Positions 48,413-61,791 of a DNA stretch of 64,000 bases are shown here, piece after piece; positions within the stretch are counted from its first letter, which is position 1, and each line of letters starts with the position of its first letter. A program made the position numbers and the translations under genes. The stretch is from Dolomedes plantarius (Eukaryota > Arthropoda > Arachnida > Araneae > Dolomedidae). Where the stretch lies: NCBI GenBank assembly GCA_907164885.2, contig OU015490.1, positions 219,870,391-219,934,390 on the forward strand. The letters are read 5' to 3'. The notes under the pieces are model-generated. The model saw nothing but the letters and a program-made list of their open reading frames with translations, was not told where the DNA came from and did not search any database.

Positions 48413-49714
48413 CAGAGGCTGTTCGCACATTTTTTAGACTATTTTGGTAAGCGGTAATAAAAAATCGTTTCCTGAAAAAGAAATAATTGAATTGTACTAT
48501 GTTTTTAAAAGTCAAAATTATGGTCTGCGTCTTGAAAGTTTTGTTTTTATTCAAAATGGCGGTTTTAACAAAGCAGTGATTCGAAGGCTACATTTATGCT
48601 CTTTCCGAACAGAAATATGCATACTCCGTTATCCAAAAACGATGTGAGAGTCATGGTTTTGTGATATCTAAAGCGTCGATAGGTAATATCGTCAAGAAGA
48701 AAGGAAAAAAACGTCAAATTGGAGCATCAAGTGGGACAAAAATTCCAAACAAGTATCCAAGGAAAAAACGGACATCTTCGACTATTGCAAAGGTACGTTG
48801 TTTAATGTTAAAAGAAAATCCCCCTAGTCAAAGGACAGTTGCAAAATCATAAAAATGCTCGGTGTCCACTGCAAACAAAATGATAACCGTTGATTTAAAT
48901 CTTAAGAAAGCGATAATACGCAATGTGCATCGTCTTCTTCCAAATCATATCGCTGAACGCAGGACACGCTTCAGAATTCTACATGAGAAACACTTATCCA
49001 AAGAAAAATTTAAAACAATTGTCACAATAGATGAATCATGGGTGTATTTAAATGATTGCAACAAAAAAAGAGCCATTTATTATCATAAAAGGGGCGAAAA
49101 AAATTTAAGTTCATGGCCCGAAGAATCGAAAGAAAGTTTTTCTAAGGGATTCATGATTGTTGCTGGTTTTACTTATAATGACAAGTTAAAAATAAAGAGA
49201 GTGGAAAAAAATGTCAAGATTTACTCCAAATACTATCAGGAACATATTTTATCGCCCATTTTTCTGAATGAAATACCATCGCTTTACCCACAGTGCCATC
49301 AATCTGTGAGACTCCATCAGGACAAAGCTAGCAGTCACACATCAAAATTCACTGTAAATTTCCTAAAAGAAATGGAACGAAAAACTGGTATCAAGGCCAT
49401 AACCCTTCACTGATATCCCTACTAAATCTCCCGATGTATCACCTATGGATTTTTGTGCTTTCGGACTTTTAAAATCTGCATTACCCAAACGTCGTCCCAA
49501 AACCCTTACAGGACTCTGGAAAGCTGTTCAGGAGGAATGGGATAGAATACCTTTTTTGACACTTCAAAATACATTATAATCCCGGAAATTGCGGTGTCGA
49601 AAGATAGTTCGGAATAAGGGATGTCAAATAGAACATTTATAACACAAGAATTTCATGTAATTTAGTTTTGTGGATACAATATACATCGTCATTAAAAGGT
49701 GTGAACAGCTTCTG
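48413..49714 (+). mobile_element. DD41D (rosa-type) mariner-family transposon, copy 2
   Basis: 1302 bp, flanked by TA (48411-48412, 49715-49716), terminal repeats CAGAGGCTGTTC... and CAGAAGCTGTTC.... Same length and structure as 952-2253. Confidence 0.9.
48556..49660 (+). pseudogene. DD41D mariner transposase, inactivated (copy 2)
   Basis: Start ATG at 48556. Lesions differ from copy 1: Trp to TGA at about 48574, a TAA at 48850-48852 where copy 1 has TTA, and a 1-nt insertion near 49400 that puts the third catalytic Asp (SPDVSPMDF region, about 49425-49455) out of frame. 48862-49413 is open and contains TIDESWVYLNDCNKKRA, reading through the position where copy 1 has a stop, and HQDKASSH. 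Confidence 0.88.
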
Positions 49715-49716
49715 TA

Positions 49717-50879
49717 TATGGCTGAACATCTGACCAAATTACGGATTGTGAGTTCTAACGTATCCACCTTATGTGAGAAAGAAAATATGAATAATTCTCA
49801 CCTACATGTTTGCTCGAAAGTAGACTTTAACTTACGGCAGAATGGTGATTCGTGTGCTTGTAACCGTAATTTAAATTGTTTATATTATTTTAAATGAAAT
49901 TATTGGGATTGGGAGTTATTATATTATTCTTATATTAATTATATTTATTAATTATGATTTTGATTTATTAACTTATTGGTTCATGATTGTGGCTAGTACA
50001 TTGATGTGCTTCCCAAATAATGGAAATTAACTCTGGTTATATTGACAAATCAATTTATTGAATATTAACACACATAAATAATACACTCCAAAATTACTCA
50101 ATATTTCCTCCGGCATTTACACATTATTACCGCAATAACTTCATTCCTACTAAATTAATTCTTTATATATATGCAAAACATTATATTAAATTGTTGGTAC
50201 GAATTATCGGTCTATTACTCAACATCTTATACTCAAAACTATATTCATCGCGCTCTATCTTAATCATTATGGCTATACACTGAGAAGCAATGATACAATA
50301 TAAAAGGGAAATGCAAAGTCGGTACCTCAGAAGATGACGGTTGAAGCCCTCTGGGCAGCTGGCACTCGTAATGATGACTTCTCTAAACTTTACTGCATTC
50401 GAACACGGCTCCGTCGTTTATCGCAGACACTCGGCATGGGACACTGGGCGCTCGACAACTTCTGACAGACTCTAACTTCCCAGGTTATCTCTCTGCCTTT
50501 ACACTATTTTTTATTTCATATATTTTCTTACTAATGTCTCCGCCTCTTATAATTTCCATTGGTTATCTGGAAATTATCATGTCATCGCCATTCGTCCGTG
50601 CTGCCACTCCTCAATCCCCTTTTACCAATGCGCGTCGAGGGTGGGATTTATAAATTCTCCCTCAATTTTAACTTTTCCCATGCTTTGGATTCAAGTTGGG
50701 TGGGCCGCTTTATAGCCATCATAAATTTTCTTTTATTTTCACTCTCTTCCACTTCTATTTATTGCTACGAACATTATCTCTAATTTTCGTTCCGGTCTAT
50801 GGCTTTCTTCCCTTCTCTTTTATTGCCCTGTTTCTTTATTGCATTTAACAATTATTTTATTTTATTTTGTATTTCTTTC
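49717..50879. other. Unassigned interval
   Basis: AT-rich to 50280. 50280-50720 is of more balanced composition (GGCAGCTGGCACTCG, ACACTGGGCGCTCGACAAC) and may belong to a retroelement, but no conserved motif is seen. Confidence 0.35.
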
Positions 50880-51180
50880 CATGCTCCTGTGCCTGGCCGT
50901 AACACTACTGTCATGTCCCTATGACAGTGCTCTCTATTGGAGGGCCAAAGAACTGAAGTCCTGATCTCATGGTCTTCAAATATTGTGCTTCTGGCTTTTT
51001 AACTTTTTTTTAGAACTTTAATGTTTTTAACTTGGTTTTGTGGCCTTTTCGTCGTTACTTTTATCGTATCTTTTGCTTTCTTTTTGTTGTCCTGTGTTTT
51101 TGTATTTTGGATGAGTGACCAGACTTGTATGGATTAAGTTCCAGTCGGCCATAGGTAATACCAACAACAAAAACAACATA
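50880..51180 (+). mobile_element. Probable 3' tail of a non-LTR retrotransposon
   Basis: A T-rich untranslated-type region is followed by ATGAGTGACCAGACTTGTAT and GTTCCAGTCGGCCATAGG. It ends in a CAACAACAAAAACAACA tail (51163-51179). A CAA-rich tail after such a body is typical of some LINE clades. No reverse transcriptase is present. Confidence 0.4.
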
Positions 51181-53445
51181 TTTAACAGAAACCAAAAAAG
51201 CGTGCTAATTTAAAGAAGCATAATTCAATTAAGAAAATAACAATTTAATTGTTTTTTTTCAATAACATATTTATTATTATTTATTATTATTAATTCATTT
51301 TTAATCAACTTTTGTATGAATTTCTTTTAATTCATTCAAGTCATTTAGTATTTTGAAGCATATTTTAAATTCACAACAGAGCGTTTGATTTTAGTATGTC
51401 CCCCATTACATGTTTACAGAAAATTATGGTCCAGCAAAGAAGTTGAATTATTTGTTATATTGATAGCAAATATTAATTTTTGAATTTTTCTCCATCACCT
51501 TTCCATGAGCTTTCTCCATCACCTTTCCATGAAAGTTTCCCCTATGCATTTTACAATTTTCATGGATAAATTAGCTAACAAGCTTACTAAACAGAGATCA
51601 GTAATGAATCACACAGAAGTTTAAACAGCAGTTTTGATTATCAGTCTCGTCTTTCAGGAAAAACAGCAGCGGTTTAGATTTTAACTTATGTTGATTCTAA
51701 CCGTGGCAGTACTTCATTCGGACCGTTTTATTTTGTGTTTGTGTAGGGATTGGGGGGGGGGGGATGACTCCCAACTTTTCACATCATGCCTCCGACATAA
51801 CTGTCACTTGAGGAATATACCAACAGGAAAGCAAAATAGCATAATGCAAAAGAAAAATCAATAGCTAAAACATAAAATGAAAAAGTAGATCTCAGGATTT
51901 CGTCAACATTAAAATACCAAAGTATTTATAACAGAATTGCTTACATCCATTGGTACTGGTATAAGGTCACTTTGCCAATCAGATTTTGTAAAATATTATT
52001 AACAGACATATTTTACCTTATACTTCTATAAAAAATAAGTAGATACGTAATTTTCGTACTGACGAAAAAAGTTGCGAATAAATGCGAAAATTATTTTTTA
52101 CTACTTTACGGCGAAAACTCGGTGATAAACGACTTTTTAAGCGAATTTAGGTAATAACAGTAATAATTTATTAACATAATTGCTTATCTAAGACCATCTT
52201 CCATGATCCAATGTTCTAATCCAATAATTTATTAACATAATTCCTGATCTAAGACCATCCACGGACTTTAACTGAGAGATCTCAAACTCAAAATTTGCTT
52301 ACTACTTATTTCTAAGGAAGAGAAAGTGGACACTACAACAACGTTAGATTGTAACTAAGAATTTTGATACTTTCCTGACCAAGTATGTAAAATTGTGATT
52401 TTAATATACATATTTTTAATATTTATATATATATATATAATTTTTTTGCGAATATATGTGAAATTTTGTATATTGTAATTTCCTTTTTTGCGAAATTTCG
52501 ATATTTTTTATGTGAAATTTACGTACCACTAATAATAAGGCAATTTACCTTACAAATTAGAATGGTTTTCTGATGTTACATTGCATACAAAAACATCTAA
52601 GATAAGTAAAAATAATATTTGTACCTAAGGCGAGTAGATATACTTTTCGTTCCTTTTGTATATAACATTATTATGAAAAGTCTAACTATACATAATGATA
52701 ATTTTTATAAAGGGTTATAAAATATTGTTCTGTAATTTCCATATTGGAAGTCATTTCCCAAGGCAGATAATATACAATAGCATACAAAATTAGAAAATAG
52801 ATCTTTTATCCCTTAAAATGAGTTATGGTAATGTTATTAAAATATGTATTTAAATCTGATATGTCAGAAGTTTCATGACACTGACATATAATGGAGATAA
52901 AAATGACAGGATGTATATATACGGCTTCGAGAATGCGGCCACATCAAGCGGCTAAAAATCAAATATATATGCTTATGTAAATACGGGAAGAATTATTGCT
53001 GCCTCGGGACATAAATATACATTTCATAAACCAAAAGGGGATATACAAGTTTACCCTTAAACAACTCCATCTTGAGATAAACACAACTTGGGAATAGCAG
53101 TGTCATTGTTCCTCGTGCAACGTAGCGTATTTATTATCCTTCTACATCCCTATTTAAGTAGAAATTATGTGTAGAGAATCTGAAACAAAATGTCTGCTCC
53201 TTGTGTAATGTGTCCTTGGAGGAAAGCAAAATGTACTCATACAACAAGAGAACTACATGAATTGGAATGCAGGCTCACGTGTCAGTTTCTTACCACATAA
53301 ATGTATTAAAAGCTTTAAAATTTCTGGCATGTCATAACGAATAGTGACATAATTTTATTATATCTTTATCCTGTGAATTTTATGTACATTACGAACACGG
53401 TTTCGCCATCATATATTTATTGCATTTTAAATCTTATTCATTTAT
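51181..53445. other. Unassigned AT-rich interval
   Basis: No gene recognised. A tandem 22-nt duplication (TTCTCCATCACCTTTCCATGA) lies at about 51487-51531, and a G(10) run at about 51751. A short duplicated segment (TAATAATTTATTAACATAAT, TAAGACCATC) lies around 52161-52260. Confidence 0.4.
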
Positions 53446-53450
53446 TTTAT

Positions 53451-55025
53451 TTGTGATTTTACAATCTGTAACTGTCTTTCGAAGATAAAACTAATGTTTT
53501 TGACTCTTAATTGATTACAGAAAAGCCTTCTTCCAAAAATATAGAAATAAAAAATTCAAAAGACAGTAGTTTACATTGTGAGAGGTAATCACTTTTTAGA
53601 GGCAACTGCATTCGAAACTAGAGTATAATTAAATTTAGGGTAACTTAAAACGAAATCACTGAGGAAGTTGATACACTTTGAAGTTTATGGATTACTTTTC
53701 TGGTACAATATGAAAAGGAATTGTTATGAAAAAACGTGATATGAAAAATTATATCTGTACTATTAATTTGTGATTTTACAATCTGTAACTCTCTTTCGAA
53801 GATAAAACTAATGTGTTTGACTCTTAATTGATTACAGAAAAGCCTTCTTCCAAAAATAAAGAAATAAAAAATTCAAAAGACAGTAGTTTACATTGTGAGA
53901 TGTAATCATTATTTAGTGGCAACAGCATTAGAAACTAGAGTATAATTAAATTTAGGGTAACTTAAAACGAAATCAGTGAGGAAGTTGATATACTTTGAAG
54001 TTTATGCATTACTTTTTCGGTAGATTATGAAAATGATATTTTACAAAAAATCGTGATATGAAAATATATATGTGTACTAATAATTTGTAATTTTTCAATC
54101 TGTAACACTCTTTCGAAGATAAAACTAATATGCTTGAGTCATAATCAACTACAGAAAAGTCTTCTTCTTCAAAAGAAAATATCCCATAAGACATTATTTT
54201 ACGTTATGAAAGGCACTAATTATTTAGAGAAAATTGAATTAAAAACTAGAGGATGATTAAATTTAGGGTAATTTTAAACAAAATCAGTGAGGAAGTGGAT
54301 ATACTTCGAAGTTCATGGATTACTTTTCTGGTACAATATGAAAAGGATTTTTTTATGAAAAAACGTGATATGAAAAATTATTTCTGTACTATTAATTTGT
54401 GATTTTACAATCTGTAACTCTCTTTCGAAGGTAAAACTTATATGCCTGAGTCTTAATCGATTACAGAAAAATCTTCTTCTTGAAAAGAAAAAAATCATAA
54501 GACAGTATTTTACATTGTGAGAGGCACTAATTCTTTAGAGATAATTGCCTTAAAAACTAGAAGATAATTAAATTTAGGGTAACTTAAAACAAAATCAGTG
54601 AGGAGGTTAATATATTTTTATGAAGTTTATGTATTACTTTTCCGATAAATTATGAAAATTATTCTTTATTAAAAATCGGGATATGAAAAATTATATGTTA
54701 ACTATTAATTTGTGATTTTACAATATGTAACCCTCATTCGAAGATATAACTAATATACTTGAGTCTTAATCGATTGCATAAAAGTCGTCTTCTTCTTCAA
54801 AATAAAATAAAATCATAATACACTACTTTACATTGTGAGAGGCACTAATTATTTAGAGATAATGGCATTTAAAACTAGAGAATAATTACATTTAGAATTA
54901 CTCAAATGAAAATCAGGGAGAAAGTTGATATACTTTGATGAAATTTATAAATTACTTTTCCGGTAGATTATGGAAATGTTTTATATGAAAAATTATGATT
55001 TGAAAAAATAAGTACACTATAAATT
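53451..55025. repeat. Satellite-like tandem array, five copies of about 315 bp
   Basis: The phrase TTGTGATTTTACAATCTGTA begins copies at 53451, 53768, 54084, 54397 and 54710 (steps 317, 316, 313, 313). The last copy fades near 55020. Copies diverge by point changes and short indels. The unit includes CTTTCGAAGATAAAACTAAT, TTAATTGATTACAGAAAAG and TAATTAAATTTAGGGTAA. Short minus-strand open frames differ from copy to copy, so it does not look coding. Confidence 0.9.
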
Positions 55026-55094
55026 GTTCTTAAAGGGGAATAGTACATATTAATTTCCTTAAAAAACTGACTCATACAGAAATTTTTGACCTGT

Positions 55095-55451
55095 TTCTAT
55101 TTTAATTTTGTTGTTCATAATTCCCCTGGCCGGCAGTTTCAGACGAGGTCCATATAGGCTTAGGGCTGACGTGTGCAGCTCCATGTTGTGCTTTTATATC
55201 ACCACAGGTGCTGGAGTCCGTCTTAGCTAGTTGCCACCTCAATTTTAAATGAGCACCCCCCAGGGATGACATCCCGGGGGATCGCACCCTCTCCCACCCT
55301 CTTTGACCTCATAGAGGGAATTTCCGGTCTATGTATTTGTTTCCATGTACGGCCTAGACACGGAGATATTTAATGGCGCATGCCGGGATTCGATCCGAGT
55401 ACCCATAGCATCGAAAGCCACCGCGCTACCTGAAGGCTACCTCGAGCCCAA
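55095..55451 (-). mobile_element. tRNA-derived SINE, minus orientation
   Basis: On the minus strand the head holds GGTAGCGCGGTGGC (A-box-like, about 55418-55431) and GGATCGAATCCCGG (B-box-like, about 55384-55397). A GC-rich body follows, ending near 55095 in AACAACAAAATTAAAA. It is a different family from the SINE at 13943-14295. The plus-strand frame 55345-55530 is a shadow. Confidence 0.7.
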
Positions 55452-55542
55452 TTTAATTTTTCAACTTCTAATTAATGTCTGGAGTAAAAACAATTATCAA
55501 CCAATCGAAATGGATGAACATTTTACTTAAAAAAGTAGTTGA

Positions 55543-55545
55543 AAC

Positions 55546-55588
<43 letters not shown>
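55543..55588. repeat. (TA)n microsatellite
   Basis: About 45 bp of TA. Confidence 0.95.
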
Positions 55589-55590
<2 letters not shown>

Positions 55591-55599
55591 GTATCTAAA

Positions 55600-57150
55600 C
55601 AAACTTCATATATTTAATCCGTTTAATACACCTATTATAATAATCAAATGGATCATATAATCTAATATGACTCAGTTAAAAAAATAGCTTAGTTTTACAA
55701 CAGTTTTGTCCCTCTCAATGAATCTCATTTGTCGAACACAAAAATGTTAACAATTTGAACACATATCAGTATATGTAACTTGTGATAACGAGTTATTCCT
55801 CTTTATGGACTTTATACCTTCATTTTTCTGTTTTCACAAATGACTTCAACATGCAATGAAAATGCATAATGACATTCAACTAATATTAAAAGCATTAATA
55901 CGAACCATTGACAAAGATCTTATGGCTTTCCAGTTTGTTGTAGACGTAACGTTTTCAGAGGATAACACTGAGGATTGAGAGAAAATTTTACTGCATTCAA
56001 ACATGGAGAAATAACTTTTTCCTGTCACTGAAAATCTCCAGGAGCAAGTGTTTAGCAAATTAAATGACCAGGAACAATTCTTTAAAATAATTGCGCATTT
56101 TCAATGACATTATAGTAGCTGAACAAATATCTGAATGCAAAATCTGTATACAAACATTTTCTAATTCATTTAAATTAAACATTGATTTAATTTAAGCCTC
56201 TTGGATACGCCATAAAAAATAATCCTCTACTGACATATTCAAGCACATATACTGTAAATTACTTTCCTTTAAGCCTTATTTCTTGTAAAAGATTTTAACC
56301 CACAATACAAATCCGATTTCCAGTAGATTACCCAAGGGAAAATCCTCCAACAATAGAAATATTTCTGTTTACTTTATTCTGTATGGAAAAGCCAGCACTA
56401 AACATTATTGAATAAGTTTGAACCTTTAATTACATTTTCATAGATCCATAATTCAAACTAATCTTGAATCCTCCGCAAATAGTCATTCATTGGCAATTTT
56501 GACAAGAATCGTTATATGAAACAATTTATGGCAGTCAAATTTATTTGCATTTCTTGTTATACTTTAAATCTTTGTCCCAAAATATTTTGAATCCACCGAA
56601 AATAATTACTAATGATTTTTTCAACAAAACTAGCCGCTGCGCGACCAACATGGTCGCTTTTAGTTTTATATTTTCTTTTGCAAAACAACTCAACTGAAAG
56701 TAACATATGTAAGGAATGTTACCATTACCTGTCATCGTAAATATACTTTGTAAAGGGGTATTCTCTATAAGGCTGATTCTAAAACATCGTAATTTAAAAA
56801 TGTGAATTTCCATTACTTCTGAACAGAATTAAAGATAAGACTGAGAAACCCAACAGCAATGATTTTATAAATTACATCCCTCTCTGTATGTAATTTTTTT
56901 CAAAATTAAGATATCTACACTTTATCATTACATCAAATAAGAAATTGTTGGGGAAAATACTTTCACTTAAAAAATGGAGTAAAAATTCAGCAAGTACTAA
57001 AATATAGCAGGTATTACATCACTCTCTGTATGTACTATTGTTCACAATTCAGATATCAAATAGTAAATTGTTGGGAAAATTTCTTCACTTATAATATGGA
57101 GTAAAAATTCAGAAAGTGATGAAAAAAGTGTAGAAAATTAACTATTACTG
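55600..57150. other. Unassigned AT-rich interval
   Basis: No gene recognised. A motif CTAGCCGCTGCGCGACCAAC with a nearby palindromic GACCAACATGGTC lies at about 56631-56655. Two diverged copies of an 'ATTGTTGGGRAAATA' block lie at 56943 and 57066. Confidence 0.4.
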
Positions 57151-57450
57151 GCTGTAGGTTGCTATACCGGCGACAGTTAAGCGTAACCTCGCGAACATTT
57201 ATGCTGTCTCTTAATGAATTATTCTTCTTCGCTTTCTTTCTTGAGACTGTTCCCGATTTTCATTTCATCGTGAAGCTCGTTTTTAAGCATTCCTGATTTC
57301 AGTGCGTAAATCCATGTTGACACGCGGTTGCATATTGCGGACGGCTGCTAATGTTTACATCTGGTAGTTGCAGCCGTTGCCATTCGGAGTGTAAAAATAT
57401 CATCGATTTTTGTGCCGCATACCTACGCGTTTTATATATATATAGATTAT
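57150..57450 (+). repeat. GC-richer block ending in a TA tail, unclassified dispersed repeat
   Basis: From GCTATACCGGCGACAG to CTACGCGTTTTATATATATA. A short AT simple tail after a body of different composition is how many SINE or Helitron-like copies end. There are no polymerase III boxes I can defend. Confidence 0.3.
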
Positions 57451-58670
57451 ATGCAGAAAAGTATATTTGAATTAGTTCATTATCAATTTGTTAGTTTATT
57501 ATTAATTCTTTTAATTATTCGCTCAACTGCTAATTAGTTTAATTCATTTTTTTATGTGCATCTAAAATTACTCTAAAACCCATTGATCAAAAGCCCAGTT
57601 TATCTGCCGAAAAGAATTATTTACCTTTTGGACGTAAATTTATTTATAAAACTCCATATAACAATCTGTTTTATCTGTATTTCCAATTATGCTTTAAGTT
57701 TTAGCTCCAATGCATCCACCTGAATGATAATTTTCTTCGATATAAAATTGTACATAAAATTAGGTATAACAATCTAATTCGTTTGGATTCGTTATTACGT
57801 TTTGCTTCCAAAGCATCTAGAATTCGCTAAAAACGGTCATTTACTGATATTTCCGTCTTCTATTGCATTTGTTTTCCTCTCGAGACCCATTAAACACAGT
57901 TAATTTCACCCCACAGATGAGATTTTAGATTCTGTATAAGTAACTTGCACTTAGGGTTACTTAAACAAAGGCTGTGCTATGGTACTTAAACGTAACTTAA
58001 TGTAGTTACTTAAAGGTAGGGCTCTACTATGTTTATTGATTCATATAATGTCTGTGAAATAAAGGCAGTATTATTATTCAAGCTCTATAAAAATTTTAGA
58101 GTATTTTTTTATGATGTAGGTATGATATAAGAAGCTGAATCTAAAGTTGTTTTAATGGTGTAGATATGTATCGCTTCCTATGCATTTTGCATGTATTACA
58201 TCAAAACTCATCGAAAGGAAATTTTTTGAACTCTAAGCATGCATATATTAGCGACAAATCTTCAGAAAGCCTATCGAATTTATCTTTTATGCATAAGAAA
58301 ACCAGATATAAAAGAAGTGACACAATAATTGCTTACTTGACATATAACCAAGGAAATATGGAAGTAAATACATAGATGTTAAGGTGAAACAGAGAAATGT
58401 ATATGAACCTCACATTAAAATGCTTAAGGTAATACATAATGCTTAAATATAAATACACCTAAATGATCGGTTATTTATAGCGCACGGACGATAGATCGTA
58501 CAAGATATTATTCTAAGCGAACGTTTATGATATTTCAAACAATATTATCGAAACTATATATATATATATATATATAAAAAAAAAAACTTGAAAAGTTCGC
58601 TCTTTTAGCGGCGTATACTCTTTTGCAGGTGACGTCACCCGCAAGCAGAGATTTATAATATGAAACACGA
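57451..58670. other. Unassigned AT-rich interval
   Basis: No gene recognised. A short run of TA (58557-58576) and a tandem phrase with GTAACTTAATGTAGTTACTT near 57990 are the only structure. Confidence 0.4.
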
Positions 58671-58673
58671 GTA

Positions 58674-58982
58674 TCAATTGTGCCCGTGATTGTGAAAGTT
58701 GTCTAAGTCATTGTACCGGAGATTACAAAAGTGGTAAGTGAAGAATCTTAACAAAAAAAAAATCACGTATCATTCTTTCACATTACCGTAATGTGAAACA
58801 ATCTTTGCAAAAGTTAAAAAATTTAAACGTAAATATTTTCTGAAATATTTTATTATATAGTATAAAAATATGTTTAGCTCAAACCTTTAAATATATTTAA
58901 GCGAAGTATATATGACTTACACCACTTTTGTAATCGCCGGTAAAATGACTTGGACCACTTTCATAATCAAATGCACAATTGT
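58674..58982. mobile_element. Small inverted-repeat element (MITE-like)
   Basis: Left arm CAATTGTGCCCGTGATTGTG ... CCGGAGATTACAAAAGTGGT (58675-58743). Right arm inverse of CAATTGTGCATTTGATTATG ... CCGGCGATTACAAAAGTGGT (about 58912-58982). The arms are about 70 bp with several mismatches. No coding. Confidence 0.65.
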
Positions 58983-59024
58983 CAACCTTTACAATCTATG
59001 TATTATTTGATATTACAGAACTAA

Positions 59025-59600
59025 TGTTCAGAATGTCAAATCTGAGAGAGTTCCAGAAAACTATAGTAATTGGTGCGAGGCCTTCTGGTGCTTCTTTAAC
59101 CATAGCGGCAGAAACAGAGGGAGTATCACGAAATAAGATATCGGGAGTATCACGAGTCCGATTCAGTACATACGAGTAAATGACTGAGGTATTGTGCATA
59201 AGCGCATAAGTGTGGAACGTAACATGGCGATATCAGCGAAAGGAAAATTAAACTTGCACCCATTGTACGTCAGAGCATATTAAAACTTAAAAACAACAAA
59301 GATGATAACGAGTTCGAATGATTCTGTTGCAGTAATAAAAGTCCACCAGGAGCTGAGTCAAGGTGGTATTATGATTGTGCTGCAATCCAGAAGCCCCTCA
59401 TAACTGAAACGAAAACAAGAAATCTTGTCAGGTTCCACGAAGATAAAATCTGAAGTTCAAATGATTGGCAACTTGCTATCTAATTGGATGAACCAAGCAC
59501 CACATTGTTTAACACCCTGTAGAGTGTATGTTTGTCTAACACCTCCTGACGAATACCCACAATTTGCTACCCATTATCAACTAGGGTCATAACTTTCTGA
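59025..59600 (+). pseudogene. Tc1-like transposase relic
   Basis: REFQKTIVIGARPSGASLTI and VSRNKISGVSRV (about 59046-59165) match the first helix-turn-helix of another Tc1 group. Further on, AAIQKPLITETKTR (about 59377-59420) and, after stops, DWQLAI followed by DEPSTTLFNT (about 59462-59515) match the region around the first catalytic Asp. The frame is interrupted many times and the C-terminal half is not recognised. Confidence 0.7.
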
Positions 59601-60590
59601 TGCTATATGAGGCTTTTGGATGCTTAGAAACATCAATACTTCGGAATTCTATAACATCAGAAGTCATCGATTGTTTTAAAAAGCTATGCACCTCATTCTA
59701 AGAAATTAGAATATGCTGGCAGTGATTTAAAAAAATGTTTATTAGTGTGCACACTCTTTTCCTCACATGCAAAAATAAACACTTTTTTTCCTCCAAATAT
59801 AAAAAAATGAAATATTAATCATACGAAAAAGTTGTCTCTTCCAGTTTTAATACGTTTATATTTGCATTTTATTGTAATTTTTAAAATTACGCACTATTTA
59901 GTATAAACTCTTAAAACACTTCTTTCAATTTTAATAATGTCGTAAAAAACTGCTTACACCTAGATATTCCCAAATATTTAAAATCGTAGAGTTCATTTAA
60001 AGAACGTTTGCAAAGTATTACATGAAGTACTAGAAAATAAGCAGCAAGACAAACTTATGATTGCAAAAAATTTTTTCAACGGCATGAATACAGATAAATT
60101 ACAAGTAACATTTTACTGAAAACATATATATTTCAGTTGCCTTTAACAAGCTTTAAAAAATACGCAATTATCTAGCTTTACTTGCATTCAGTAAACATTG
60201 TAGGGATTTGAATTCTAAATGATGTACATTATTCTTAGCAAACGTATTCCATTTTTATCTAGGTTTCCGAAGGCACTAATAGTTAAGAAAATAATTGAGA
60301 TTCATAAAAGAATAGATGATTATTCTGTACAACTGTACTTCACTAAAAATACCAAATTAATTTAAATATTTGTTCGTTACTCAGTCCTAAACAGTTTACT
60401 TTTATTAACTGAAAATTGTCCCTCAGGGAGACTATAACCCCTACAGGGCGCACCCCCCACTTATAGGGGAATGACTCCACTGGAATTTTTATTCGTTGGG
60501 AGAAAGAAATAAAATGCCTTCCGCTGACCAACAGGTAGAAGTCCAACCTCTTTCGAAGCAATGATACACCTCTTCTATGGATAGTGCATT
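59601..60590. other. Unassigned interval
   Basis: AT-rich. 60420-60590 is GC-richer (GTCCCTCAGGGAGAC palindrome at about 60418-60432, CCCCTACAGGGCGCACCCCC) and may be a fragment of a dispersed repeat. Confidence 0.35.
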
Positions 60591-60732
60591 CTCTTTTCTT
60601 TTTTTCTTTTTTCTTCTTCTTCTTCTTTGTTCTTTCTTCTTCTTCTACTTTCTTCTTCTTCTTACTTAATTCTTCTTCTATTTTCTTCTTTCTTCTTCTT
60701 TTTCGTCTTGTATCTTCTTTTTTCTTCTGTAC
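60591..60732. repeat. (TTC)n polypyrimidine tract
   Basis: About 140 nt almost purely C and T on the plus strand. The Lys/Glu-rich minus-strand open frame across it is an artefact of composition. Confidence 0.95.
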
Positions 60733-61790
60733 TATTCCTGGACACAAGAACATGAGCAAATGAAAATTGTATTTTTGTAAAATGGTGAACTAAAATAGTA
60801 CCACCAAAGTTTAAAACCAATAATTTCAATTTGAGACTAATTTGTTTGACGACAGAAATATCATAATTTATATTCTATCTGGTGTAGAGACATCTATGTT
60901 TATTTTTTCTGATAAGAGTTTCAAATAAAAAAAAGTTTCAAAGTAGATGCAGATTACCAACTATTTCTATACTTTCCTAAATATGTTATGGAAGTGGATC
61001 TGAAATCAACACACACAAAAAAAAAACTGTTTAAAATAGTTATGTTTCTTACTTACTTTTATGAGTTCCAACTAAAATTTTCGAATTTAATCGCTGCTTA
61101 GTTTTTTGAAGGGTCTAAAAAATTTGCATATAAAATGGTACGCATATATTTTAAACATACTTCTTTTCCAATATCCTTCACATGACGACTAGGAAGTTTT
61201 TAAAATATTATACAGCAACAACTTTAAATCGGAAAATGAAAAATAAAGACTTATATTCGGGTAGCTCCATATCTTGTATAATTACTTAAACTGGTTTTTT
61301 TATTTTTCAAGAGAAAAAAATGTGTTATTTTAGAAGGATTTAGCTTGGTCGTATTGCGTAAATAAATTATTTATACAAAATTTATATCAAAATCAGTTTA
61401 ATTTGTATCTAGCGAAAATTAATTTTTTTCTTAAGTTGATGAAATTCGGAATGTTAATACTTGAAAATATTAAATTTTGCTCAGACTTATGTTTACAAAT
61501 TGGAGATTATTGAAAAAATCTGTATATATTATTTTCATTTTATCACTCATATAAAACAAAAAAAACATAAATAGAAGTATACTAATTTTAAGGGCTTAAA
61601 TGAATTATTTTAATGACTTGGTAATATTAATTATGAAATGCTCTGGTACACAGTGTGTACTACAGGTTGCGGCAGAATAGACTCCCACATCCCTGAAGAT
61701 CATTGGTAAGGGAATCGTCGGAATAAGACAGCGCGGGAAGTGACAACAGTTTTGGCGGATTATATTGTTGTCAGCAGACACCATAAGTTG
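60733..61790. other. Unassigned AT-rich interval
   Basis: Nothing recognised. Confidence 0.4.
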
Positions 61791-61791
61791 G

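Noticed and set aside
60343..60759. Lys/Glu-rich 138-codon frame
   Set aside because: It is the translation of the antisense of a TTC tract, a composition artefact.
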